From assembly GCF_021245985.1 (NCBI RefSeq), contig NZ_JAJQXA010000025.1, forward strand, positions 1-45,702: DNA of 45,702 bases, given 5' to 3'. Made by a program: the position numbers and the translations under genes. Positions 24,226 to 31,949 of this stretch are shown in pieces; within the stretch, counting starts at the first letter, position 1; each line of letters opens with the position of its first letter. The notes under the pieces were generated by a model. That model was given only the letters and a program-made list of their open reading frames with translations. It made no database searches and was not told the origin of the DNA. The DNA is from Flavobacterium soyae (GTDB lineage Bacteria > Bacteroidota > Bacteroidia > Flavobacteriales > Flavobacteriaceae).

Positions 24226-25956
24226 TTATATTTTCAACGAAAACCAAAATGTACTTCCCAATCCCAAATTACTTTCTACACCAACATTTCCATTCTGCGC
24301 TTCAATAAATTCTTTACTAATCGCTAATCCCAATCCCGTTCCGGATTTCTGGCTTCCCGGGACTTGAAAATATTTATCAAAAACTTTGTCTTTATACCTT
24401 GTGTCAATTCCTTTTCCGGTGTCGATAACCTGAAATACGATTTGGTTGTTTTCTTTTTTTAATTTGATGAAAATGGTACTTTTTTCGGAAGAATACCGAA
24501 TTGCATTTGACAAATAATTAATCAAAACCCAGCCTGTTTTTTCACTGTCGGCTTTCACGTCTTGCAGATTTTCATCAGCATCAATTATCAGTTTTATCTG
24601 CTTTTGATCGGCCTGGACTTTTACGGCTTCAACAGCGTAATTTACAATTTCGTGCGGGTTGCTTTTTTCGATGTTCAGCTGAATATTTCCAGTTTCCAAC
24701 TGCGATAAATTAAGCAGTTCACCTGTAATTTTCAACAGCCTCTGACTATCATCTTTAATACTTTCAACTAATTGTTTCTGATCGTCGTTCATATCGCCCG
24801 TTTTACCATTTTCAAGCAATTGAAGGCTTAATTTTATAGAAGCAATTGGTGTTTTTAATTCGTGCGAAACTGTTGCAATAAAATTGGTTTTAGCAAAATC
24901 CAGTTCTTTAAAAAGCGTAATATTTCGCAGAATAATCACATCGCCAATATTGATTTCTTTTTCTTCCCCGGTTGGGATTATAGTAATGTTAATAATTTCT
25001 TTTTCGAAATAGCTTTCTTTTCCGTGAGCAAAAATTTTAAGTGGTTGTTTTTTAGGAGACTCACTATTTTCTTTTAAAATTAAAGAACGAATCAAATCAT
25101 TTGATAAAGCTAAATCTGAAGCCGATTTTCCAATAACATCTTCCAGTTTCATTCCAACAATTTTGAGAGCTTCATCATTGGCAAATAAAACGATATGTTT
25201 ATTATCTAAACCAATAATTGGATCATGCATATTATTAATAAGCGTTTCCAATCGTTTCTTTTCGAAGAATAGTTTGTATAAATTACTATCATTATATTCC
25301 TGAAGTTTCTGCGCCATCGTATTAAACGATTTTGCCAAATCTCCATATTCGTTATGATTGGTAAAATGAACGCGTTCAGAATAATTTTTATTCGCAATTT
25401 CCTTAATACTCAGCGTTAATTCTTTTATTGGGTTTGCAATATTAGTTGGTAAGTTGATTAATAAATTAAAAGCAATCAAAAAGCATAAGGTTCCCACAAT
25501 GGCAATCCATAAATTGGCAGTTTCGGCGGTATGTTTGGCGATATCGCTTTTTTGTTTTATGGCATTCATATTGAGTTTCATGATCTCAAAAATATCCTGT
25601 CTGATTTGCATTTTTAAAGATTCATCAGAGCTGTTTTTTTCTAAAAGAGCAAAGCTTCTTTCGAGATTATCCGTTTCTTGTTTCTCTCCGGCTTCAGTAA
25701 CATTTTGGGTTTGTTTATGAAGATTATCTTTAAAAATAATAATTGCATTATCTTTACTAGTATTAATTTCGTCTAAAGACAAAAGCATGTTTCGCGAATA
25801 TTCAAGCGTATTATAATTCGCTTTCAGAATATTTTCAGTGTCTTTTTTTATAGAAAAAATATAAAAGGCACTCACTAATGTGAGTATTATTATTAGTACA
25901 AATAATAATCCAACTCCCAGATTCAATTTGGTTTTAATTCTCATTTTATAAAACAT
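24226..25956 (-). CDS. Membrane sensor histidine kinase of the kdp locus
   Basis: 576-aa inner-membrane kinase, probably the catalytic partner of the separate KdpD/Usp protein. TM segments lie near 12-34 and 149-169 around a helical periplasmic sensor. They are followed by HAMP (about 170-222), PAS (about 232-348), HisKA with phospho-acceptor His365 (SHELKTP), and HATPase with N-box asparagines at 480/484, G1 DTGKGI (512-517) and G2 GTGLGLA (539-545). All catalytic motifs are intact. Last gene of the kdp cluster, 183 bases after the KdpD stop. The expected output is the sigma-54 regulator at 34640-35995, because no KdpE is present; this pairing is inferred from synteny. Confidence 0.88.
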   Translation of the reverse strand: MFYKMRIKTKLNLGVGLLFVLIIILTLVSAFYIFSIKKDTENILKANYNTLEYSRNMLLSLDEINTSKDNAIIIFKDNLHKQTQNVTEAGEKQETDNLERSFALLEKNSSDESLKMQIRQDIFEIMKLNMNAIKQKSDIAKHTAETANLWIAIVGTLCFLIAFNLLINLPTNIANPIKELTLSIKEIANKNYSERVHFTNHNEYGDLAKSFNTMAQKLQEYNDSNLYKLFFEKKRLETLINNMHDPIIGLDNKHIVLFANDEALKIVGMKLEDVIGKSASDLALSNDLIRSLILKENSESPKKQPLKIFAHGKESYFEKEIINITIIPTGEEKEINIGDVIILRNITLFKELDFAKTNFIATVSHELKTPIASIKLSLQLLENGKTGDMNDDQKQLVESIKDDSQRLLKITGELLNLSQLETGNIQLNIEKSNPHEIVNYAVEAVKVQADQKQIKLIIDADENLQDVKADSEKTGWVLINYLSNAIRYSSEKSTIFIKLKKENNQIVFQVIDTGKGIDTRYKDKVFDKYFQVPGSQKSGTGLGLAISKEFIEAQNGNVGVESNLGLGSTFWFSLKI

Positions 25957-26025
25957 TTAATTTTTTTTGAACCATATGAGTGATATAAGAAAATATAAGG
26001 GGATGTATAATTAAGGAAGGAGCAA

Positions 26026-26075
26026 AAGACTTTGCAGTCTTGCGCCTTCGCGAGCAAAAATCCCAGCAAACTTTG
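26026..26075. repeat. Short dispersed-repeat fragments between kdpD and the kinase gene
   Basis: AAGACT-TTGC-AGTCTT (26026-26041) forms a hairpin, followed by CGCCTTCGCGAGCAAAAAT, wording similar to the repeat debris at 45570-45600. The rest of 25957-26139 shows no gene. Confidence 0.45.
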
Positions 26076-26139
26076 CGTTTAAAAAAATTAACGCCCAGTA
26101 TTAAATGAACTTATATAACTTATATGGTTTAAAAATTTT

Positions 26140-27267
26140 TCATGACAGGATAACAAGATCAACATTTGATAAAGACAGTTTGTTTAACAAACGTCTGAAA
26201 ATTGTTGTAGACAAAATTACTTTAAATAAATTCAAATGCGGTTTTCCGATACATACAGTTGTAATTTGTTTTTCTTCGACGGTAATTAAAATCGCATCGG
26301 CAATATTTTTGTTTTCTAATTTAATTACTTCTGCGCCTAATTGTACGGCGAGTTTAAAATTATTAATTAAATGTCTCTGTTTGTCTAAAGCAATTTTTGT
26401 ACTGCTTTCCTGCGGAGTTTCTACATACAAAACATACCAGCTTCCGTTGTAATAACTTGCCAGTCGCGCCGCTTTTCTAATTACAATTTTGGCCGTTTTA
26501 TCATTACTGCTAATACAGGCCAAAAGTTTCTCATGTCGTAAAGCATGAAGATTCGGAACTTCATTTTCTACTTTTCGAACGACCTGACTCGCTACTTCTT
26601 TCAAAGCCAGTTCTCGAAGCTGTAAAATTTGTTCCGATTTAAAAAAGTTCGTTAAAGCCGTCTGAATTTTATCCGGAGTATAAATTTTTCCTTCTTTCAA
26701 ACGCGCAATCAAATCTTCAGATGTTAAATCGATATTTACGACTTCATCTGCCAATCGTAAAACATTATCAGGAATACGTTCCTGAACATCAATGTTTGTA
26801 ATACGCTTTACATCTTCATTTAAACTCTCAATATGCTGAATATTTACAGCCGAAATTACATTAATTCCAGCCTCCAGAATTTCTAAAACATCCTGCCAGC
26901 GTTTTTCATTTTTGCTTCCTTCAACGTTCGTATGCGCCAATTCATCAACAATAACCACTTCGGGTCTAAGATTGATGATGGCTTGAACATCGAGTTCTTC
27001 AAGTTCTTTTCCTTTATAAAAAATAGTCCGTCTCGGAATTATAGGCAGACCTGCTAATAATTCATGAGTCTCCTTTCGCATGTGCGTTTCGATGTAACCA
27101 ATTTTTACATCAATTCCGTTTTTTAATAACGAATGTGCTTCCTCCAGCATACGAAAAGTTTTGCCTACACCGGCACTCATTCCAATGTAGATTTTAAACT
27201 TTCCTTTTCGTGATTTCTGAATTAAATCTAAAAAGTGCTGAGCATTATTTTCTTTTTCTTCTTTCAT
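26140..27267 (-). CDS. kdpD: KdpD sensor half (KdpD domain plus Usp domain), no kinase
   Basis: 375-aa cytosolic protein equal to the N-terminal half of E. coli KdpD. KIYIGMSAGVGKTFRMLEEA holds the Walker A-like loop and VVIVDELAHTN the Walker B-like loop, followed by HIESLNEDV and IPDNVLRLADEVVNID, all KdpD-domain landmarks. A universal-stress-protein-like domain fills about 245-375. The membrane and kinase parts of classical KdpD are absent and are presumably supplied by the kinase encoded just downstream. It likely senses K+ shortage, ATP or c-di-AMP (Usp domains of some KdpD proteins bind the latter); this is family knowledge only. Confidence 0.92.
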   Translation of the reverse strand: MKEEKENNAQHFLDLIQKSRKGKFKIYIGMSAGVGKTFRMLEEAHSLLKNGIDVKIGYIETHMRKETHELLAGLPIIPRRTIFYKGKELEELDVQAIINLRPEVVIVDELAHTNVEGSKNEKRWQDVLEILEAGINVISAVNIQHIESLNEDVKRITNIDVQERIPDNVLRLADEVVNIDLTSEDLIARLKEGKIYTPDKIQTALTNFFKSEQILQLRELALKEVASQVVRKVENEVPNLHALRHEKLLACISSNDKTAKIVIRKAARLASYYNGSWYVLYVETPQESSTKIALDKQRHLINNFKLAVQLGAEVIKLENKNIADAILITVEEKQITTVCIGKPHLNLFKVILSTTIFRRLLNKLSLSNVDLVILS

Positions 27268-27313
27268 AGTTTTGCCACGAAGGCGCTAAATCACAAAGTT
27301 TTTTATTTTTTTA

Positions 27314-27471
27314 GCCACAGATTACACAGATTACACGGATTAAAAGGATTATTGCATGCTTTGTGTTGTTTATTTGCCACAAATTACACTAATTTCCACG
27401 AATTATATTTAATAAAAATTAGTGAAAATTAGTGTAATTCGCGGCAGAAAAAAAATCCTTTAATCTGCAGC
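27314..27471. repeat. Nested inverted repeats between porin and kdpD genes
   Basis: An inner pair (27376-27400 with 27421-27445) matches at 21 of 25 positions around ATTACACTAATTT. An outer pair joins GGATTAAAAGGATT near 27337-27350 to AATCCTTTAATCTGC near 27456-27470. GCCACAGATTA at the left edge also occurs in the 38512-38615 repeat. The element fills nearly all of the 217-base gap between the porin stop and the kdpD start. Confidence 0.7.
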
Positions 27472-27484
27472 AGGAAATATTTTT

Positions 27485-28564
27485 CTAAAAAGAAATCGCC
27501 AGCGAAGTCGTTACAAATGTATTTGTATCCGTTGGAAGATTATCTTTATTTGTGAAGATTTCATCTTTACTAGAAAGATTTCTGGCTTCAATTCTAAACA
27601 TAACATTATCAGTAACTAAGTAATCAAAGTTAGCTGAAAATCCATAAGTTTTAAAACCATTTGGAGTTTCTGTTGCAATAATTACACCTTTTTCATCACT
27701 ATAATATTCACCGCGTGCCGCAAGCTGAATTTTATCTGTTGGTTTGTATTGCAGAATCAAAACGGGTGAAAACCAAGTATCATATTTATTACTGCTTTTA
27801 GCCGATTGCTGGGATCCAACATCAAAACCGGCCGTAACATTTGTTTTCTCTGTTACTTTAAACTGCCCATAAAAGTTATTAAAATAACGCCATTTTTTGT
27901 CAATATCCGGCTGTTCATTTCCAACATAAGTACTCCAGTTCAAAACCACTTTATCTGATGGTTTGTACGTAACCTGAGTTCCAAAAGCAGGCGTCTGATT
28001 TCCTTCTGCTTTCTCAATTCTCTGCCAGCCATTTAAGTACATACCAGCCAAATACCATGCTCCAGATTCAGAAGTATAACCAATTTTAACTCCCGTTTCA
28101 TAATAAGGAGAATTCTCAGCCAGAATACTTCTCGTTAAAGTCTGGCAGTCTTTTCCAATTGCACTTTCAAAACCAATATGCGAAGGCATAATTCCGGCAT
28201 CAATCCATAAATTATGGTTTTTCGAAATCTTTACCCCAACATTTGCTTCATAAACATTTTTCAATAAACCTTGCTCGGCAGCCATATTATATTCAGCATA
28301 AGTTCCGGCCATTAAAGCAAAATTTCCACGAATATTTTCTTTCGAATAATTCACTTTTGCCATACCTAAATTTAGGTTTACCTCGTTGCTTTTATTGTAA
28401 CTGTAAAAAAATCCCGGGCGTGTATGATCTTCCGGTTTTGCAAAATCATAACTATAATAAGCATCTACATATCCTGAAAACGTAAACGGACTTTTTGATT
28501 CTTCTTGTGCATGTAAATTGCTAAAACCAAAAGCGATTAAAGCAGTAAGTATTATTTTTTTCAT
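27485..28564 (-). CDS. Outer-membrane beta-barrel porin in the kdp cluster
   Basis: 359-aa exported protein. The signal peptide ends SNLHAQ (about residue 20). The mature part begins FTFSGYVDAYYSYDF, alternates hydrophobic and polar residues throughout, and ends in Phe (LAISF), as outer-membrane barrels do. It resembles the Bacteroidota porins annotated as OmpL/BBP2-like. Its place between kdpC and kdpD on one strand suggests it lets K+ across the outer membrane during limitation. That role is inferred from position only. Confidence 0.82.
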   Translation of the reverse strand: MKKIILTALIAFGFSNLHAQEESKSPFTFSGYVDAYYSYDFAKPEDHTRPGFFYSYNKSNEVNLNLGMAKVNYSKENIRGNFALMAGTYAEYNMAAEQGLLKNVYEANVGVKISKNHNLWIDAGIMPSHIGFESAIGKDCQTLTRSILAENSPYYETGVKIGYTSESGAWYLAGMYLNGWQRIEKAEGNQTPAFGTQVTYKPSDKVVLNWSTYVGNEQPDIDKKWRYFNNFYGQFKVTEKTNVTAGFDVGSQQSAKSSNKYDTWFSPVLILQYKPTDKIQLAARGEYYSDEKGVIIATETPNGFKTYGFSANFDYLVTDNVMFRIEARNLSSKDEIFTNKDNLPTDTNTFVTTSLAISF

Positions 28565-28600
28565 TTTTGTGGTATTCTATTATTTATTAGTAGATTTTTT

Positions 28601-28686
28601 AGGAGCTAATCCCGCTATCCGTTTCAATCTTTTTCTGGCTAAAGGAGCCAGAAAAAGGATTTCCACTACTATCGGGGCTAGGGCAT
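28601..28686. repeat. Dispersed hairpin element, copy 1
   Basis: Begins AGGAGCTAATCCCGCTATCC and ends CACTACTATCGGGGCTAGGG. Between these, CTTTTTCTGGCT (28629-28640) pairs perfectly with AGCCAGAAAAAG (28646-28657) across a 5-base loop. A second copy with near-identical flanks but a quite different central hairpin is at 45360-45444. It lies in the kdpC-porin gap. Confidence 0.85.
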
Positions 28687-28710
28687 TTGGGGTAAAAAGG
28701 CGTTTTGTTT

Positions 28711-28737
28711 CCTGCAAGGTTTTCAAAACCTTGTAGG
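28711..28737. repeat. CCTGCAAGGTTTT hairpin, copy 1
   Basis: CCTGCAAGGTTTT joined to AAAACCTTGTAGG gives a nearly perfect palindrome. A second copy, with TGCAGG at its right end, is at 28924-28950 in the same kdpC-porin spacer. Confidence 0.75.
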
Positions 28738-28772
28738 TATTTAATTTTAAAGATTAGTTTTTATCGTTTAGT

Positions 28773-28874
28773 TTGTCATTTCGACGAAGGAGAAATCACA
28801 CTAGAAATTCCGCACAGTTAATTGCCAATCTTTGTCGAATTACTAGTGTGATTTCTCCTTCGTCGAAATGACAA
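28773..28874. repeat. Perfect 32-bp inverted repeat
   Basis: 28773-28804 and 28843-28874 are exactly complementary over 32 bases (core ACGAAGGAGAAATCACAC) with a 38-base centre. It lies in the kdpC-porin spacer. A perfect match of this length implies recent origin or active maintenance. Confidence 0.9.
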
Positions 28875-28923
28875 GAATGCGCATAGAACAAGAATGAAAA
28901 TTCGTATCAACTAGTCTATCATA

Positions 28924-28950
28924 CCTGCAAGGTTTTTAAAACCTTGCAGG
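28924..28950. repeat. CCTGCAAGGTTTT hairpin, copy 2
   Basis: ACCTGCAAGGTTTTT joined to AAAACCTTGCAGG, a near-perfect palindrome matching the one at 28711-28737. It is followed by CTTAGAATCTCAGTATC-type repeat text running up to the kdpC stop. Confidence 0.75.
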
Positions 28951-28990
28951 AGAAAAACTTAGAATCTCAGTATCTTAGAACCTTAGCATC

Positions 28991-29551
28991 TTAGCGAAGC
29001 TGATCCAGCGCCACATTCAATTCCAAAACATTAACCGTTTCAGGTCCAACAACAGCGGTATTAATTTTAGATTCAACCAAGGCTTTTACTTTGGTTTCAT
29101 CCAGTTTTCTTTCTTTAGCGATTCGTTTTACCTGAATCAAAGCACCTTGAGGAGAAATATTTGGATCTAAACCACTTCCTGAAGCTGTAACCATATCAGA
29201 TGGAATTTCAGATTTTTTCAAGTAAGGATGAACTACTAAAAAAGTATCAATTCTTTTTTGAACTAAAGCCAAATAATCGGCGTTACTTGGGCCTTTGTTA
29301 CTTCCGGCACTTCCTGCAGCATTGTAATCAACAGCCGAAGGTCTTCCCCAGAAATAATTCGACTTATCGAATTTTTGACCAATTTTTTGATAACCAACAA
29401 CTTTTCCGTTAACCGAAATAGTTTCTCCTTTTCCTTGATTTGGAGCCAGTTGTGCAATTCCGTAAATTGCTAAAGGATAAATCACTGCAAATAAGATTAA
29501 AGTAAGCAGTGTAAGTTTTAATAGTGAAAATATAGTTTTCATTTTTTTCAT
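28991..29551 (-). CDS. kdpC: K+-transporting ATPase subunit KdpC
   Basis: 186-aa single-span inner-membrane subunit that assists ATP binding in the KdpFABC K+ pump. The N-terminal helix (about 11-32) is followed by the periplasm-facing domain with YFWGRPSAVDYN, SGSGLDPNISPQGALIQVKRIA and the C-terminal VNVLELNVALDQ, all typical of KdpC. A second ATG three codons in (MKTIF) is also possible. It lies 85 bases after the kdpB stop, with a repeat in the gap. Confidence 0.95.
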   Translation of the reverse strand: MKKMKTIFSLLKLTLLTLILFAVIYPLAIYGIAQLAPNQGKGETISVNGKVVGYQKIGQKFDKSNYFWGRPSAVDYNAAGSAGSNKGPSNADYLALVQKRIDTFLVVHPYLKKSEIPSDMVTASGSGLDPNISPQGALIQVKRIAKERKLDETKVKALVESKINTAVVGPETVNVLELNVALDQLR

Positions 29552-29557
29552 TTTTAG

Positions 29558-29623
29558 AGGTTCTAAGGAGCTAAGGTTCTAAGGGACTAAGAAAAAACTT
29601 AGCACCTTAGTATCTCAGAACCT
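29558..29623. repeat. Imperfect inverted repeat between kdpB and kdpC
   Basis: 29558-29583 and 29598-29623 are complementary at 20 of 26 positions, built from repeats of CTAAG/CTTAG. Similar CTTAGAACCTTAGCATCTTAG text sits before the kdpC stop (28970-28995), so this is another dispersed spacer family. Confidence 0.6.
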
Positions 29624-29636
29624 TAGTAACTTTTAT

Positions 29637-31694
29637 TTACATAAATAAGGCAACCAGTAAATCAATAACTTTAATTCCGATAAATGGAACAATCAATCCG
29701 CCAAGACCATAAATCAAAAGGTTCCTTTTTAAGATGGCACTTGCTCCAATTGGACGATAATCAACACCTTTCAGCGCAAGCGGAATCAAAATTGGAATGA
29801 TAATCGCATTGAAAATTACAGCTGATAAAATTGCACTTTCTGGACTGTGTAAGCGCATAATATTTAAACCTTGCAAAGCAGGAATTGCTGTAATGAAAAG
29901 TGCCGGAACGATTGCAAAATATTTAGCAACGTCATTAGCGATTGAGAACGTAGTTAATGTTCCACGAGTCATTAAAAGCTGTTTTCCAATTTCAACAATT
30001 TCAATTAATTTTGTTGGATCATTGTCTAGATCGACCATGTTTCCTGCTTCTTTTGCAGCCTGCGTTCCGCTGTTCATGGCAACTCCAACATTTGCCTGAG
30101 CCAAAGCCGGAGCATCATTTGTTCCGTCACCCATCATGGCAACCAGTCTTCCCTCGGCCTGTTCTTTTCTAATGTAATTCATTTTATCCTCAGGTTTAGC
30201 TTCGGCAATAAAATCATCAACACCAGCTGCTTCGGCAATAAATTTAGCCGTAAGCGGATTATCTCCTGTTACCATTACCGTTTTGATTCCCATTCTGCGT
30301 AAGCGTTCAAAACGTTCTTTCATTCCGGTTTTTATAATATCCTGAAGTTCGATAACACCTTGAACTACATTATCTTTAATGACAACCAGCGGAGTTCCTC
30401 CATTAGATGAAATCGTAATCACCTGCTGTGCAGTATCTTCGGGGAAAGCATTTCCTGCCTGCTGCGCAATATTCTTAGCCGCATCCTGCGCGCCTTTTCT
30501 AATATTAGTTCCGTCTTTTAATACAACTCCAGAAGTTCTGGTTTCGGCAGTAAATTTGATCGTATGTGAAATGTTATCTGTGAAATGTGAGATGTCATCC
30601 TGCATTTTACCATTTAAGTTGATCGTTTTACTCAACTCAATAATACTTTTCCCTTCCGGAGTATCATCTGCAAGCGAACTCAACACAGCAGATTTAATAA
30701 AATCATCTAAAGAGATTCCCTTTGTTGGATAAAAATTAGTTGCTTTTCTGTTTCCAATTGTAATTGTTCCTGTTTTATCTAAAAGCAGTACATCAATATC
30801 TCCAGCAGTTTCAACCGCTTTACCCGATTTTGTAATTACATTAGCTCGTAAAGCTCTGTCCATTCCCGCAATACCAATTGCAGAAAGCAGCCCTCCAATA
30901 GTAGTTGGAATTAAACATACAAACAAAGCAATGAAAGCCGCAATCGTGATGGGTGCATTTGCATAGTCGGCAAACGGTTTTAGCGTAACGCACACAATCA
31001 CGAAGATTAAAGTAAATGCGGCTAATAAAATGGTTAAGGCAATTTCGTTTGGTGTTTTCTGACGGCTCGCACCTTCAACCAAAGCAATCATTTTATCTAA
31101 AAAACTTTCGCCAGGTTCAGAAGTTACTTTTACTTTAATTTTATCAGATAAGACTTTTGTCCCTCCGGTTACAGATGATTTATCTCCGCCAGCTTCCCGG
31201 ATTACAGGAGCACTTTCTCCAGTAATGGCACTTTCGTCGATAGTAGCCAGACCTTCGATAATTTCACCATCGGCAGCAATTAAATCACCGGCTTCACAAA
31301 CGAAAATATCGTCTTTTTTTAATGCCGAAGAGCTAATGTTTTTAATTTCTCCGTTTGGCAAAATTTGTCTAGCAGGAGTTTCTTCTCTTGTTTTTCGTAA
31401 ACTGTCGGCTTGTGCTTTTCCTCTTGCTTCGGCAATTGCTTCGGCGAAATTGGCAAATAAAAGTGTTGCCAATAAAATTAAAAATACAATTAGGTTATAA
31501 GTAAAACTACCCTGATCATTTGCTCCCATTAATATGGATATACAAACGGCAAACATAATGGCAGTTCCAATTTCTACGGTAAACATTACCGGATTTTTGA
31601 TCATCAATTTTGGATTAAGCTTCACAAAAGACTGCGCTAAGGCTTCTTTTACTTGCTTACTTTCAAACAATGATGTGGATTTATTAGTTGTCAT
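29637..31694 (-). CDS. kdpB: K+-transporting P-type ATPase subunit KdpB
   Basis: 685-aa catalytic subunit that drives K+ import by ATP hydrolysis. The phosphorylated aspartate is Asp306 in LLLDKTGTITIGNR. The actuator has AITGESAPVI, including the serine position known as an inhibitory phosphorylation site in E. coli. The nucleotide domain has KGAQDAA, and the hinge has VTGDNPLTAKFIAEAAG and MMGDGTNDAPALAQANVGVAMNSGTQ. Seven or so membrane segments surround them. Standard length. In order after kdpA, 255 bases apart. Confidence 0.97.
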   Translation of the reverse strand: MTTNKSTSLFESKQVKEALAQSFVKLNPKLMIKNPVMFTVEIGTAIMFAVCISILMGANDQGSFTYNLIVFLILLATLLFANFAEAIAEARGKAQADSLRKTREETPARQILPNGEIKNISSSALKKDDIFVCEAGDLIAADGEIIEGLATIDESAITGESAPVIREAGGDKSSVTGGTKVLSDKIKVKVTSEPGESFLDKMIALVEGASRQKTPNEIALTILLAAFTLIFVIVCVTLKPFADYANAPITIAAFIALFVCLIPTTIGGLLSAIGIAGMDRALRANVITKSGKAVETAGDIDVLLLDKTGTITIGNRKATNFYPTKGISLDDFIKSAVLSSLADDTPEGKSIIELSKTINLNGKMQDDISHFTDNISHTIKFTAETRTSGVVLKDGTNIRKGAQDAAKNIAQQAGNAFPEDTAQQVITISSNGGTPLVVIKDNVVQGVIELQDIIKTGMKERFERLRRMGIKTVMVTGDNPLTAKFIAEAAGVDDFIAEAKPEDKMNYIRKEQAEGRLVAMMGDGTNDAPALAQANVGVAMNSGTQAAKEAGNMVDLDNDPTKLIEIVEIGKQLLMTRGTLTTFSIANDVAKYFAIVPALFITAIPALQGLNIMRLHSPESAILSAVIFNAIIIPILIPLALKGVDYRPIGASAILKRNLLIYGLGGLIVPFIGIKVIDLLVALFM

Positions 31695-31737
31695 TTTCTT
31701 GTAAAAAGTTAAATGTTATTTGTTAAATGTTATGCCC

Positions 31738-31875
31738 TAAAAAACACATAGATTATAGAACATAGCCAGGCGGTTTCAACCGTTGGGACGCAGCGTATAT
31801 CGCAATCTGTCTCTCCGCAATCCGTTTCCCGTGGTTTCAACCACGGGCTATATTGAATTGCCTAACTATGTGTGA
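31738..31875. repeat. Palindromic element between kdpA and kdpB
   Basis: ACACATAG near 31743 is inverted as CTATGTGT near 31866. Inside are two hairpins of one design: CGGTTTCAACCG (31771-31782) and CCCGTGGTTTCAACCACGGG (31828-31847), a 9-bp perfect stem. It occupies most of the 255-base gap inside an operon that should be co-transcribed. Confidence 0.7.
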
Positions 31876-31949
31876 AAACGAGTTTTCTTTTATTCTTTTT
31901 TTATAGATTTAAATTCTATGTTTCGATGTGTTTAAAATATCCAGCATTT

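Noticed and set aside
26105..26452. 115-aa plus-strand ORF
   Set aside because: Antisense shadow of the Usp domain of the kdpD gene.
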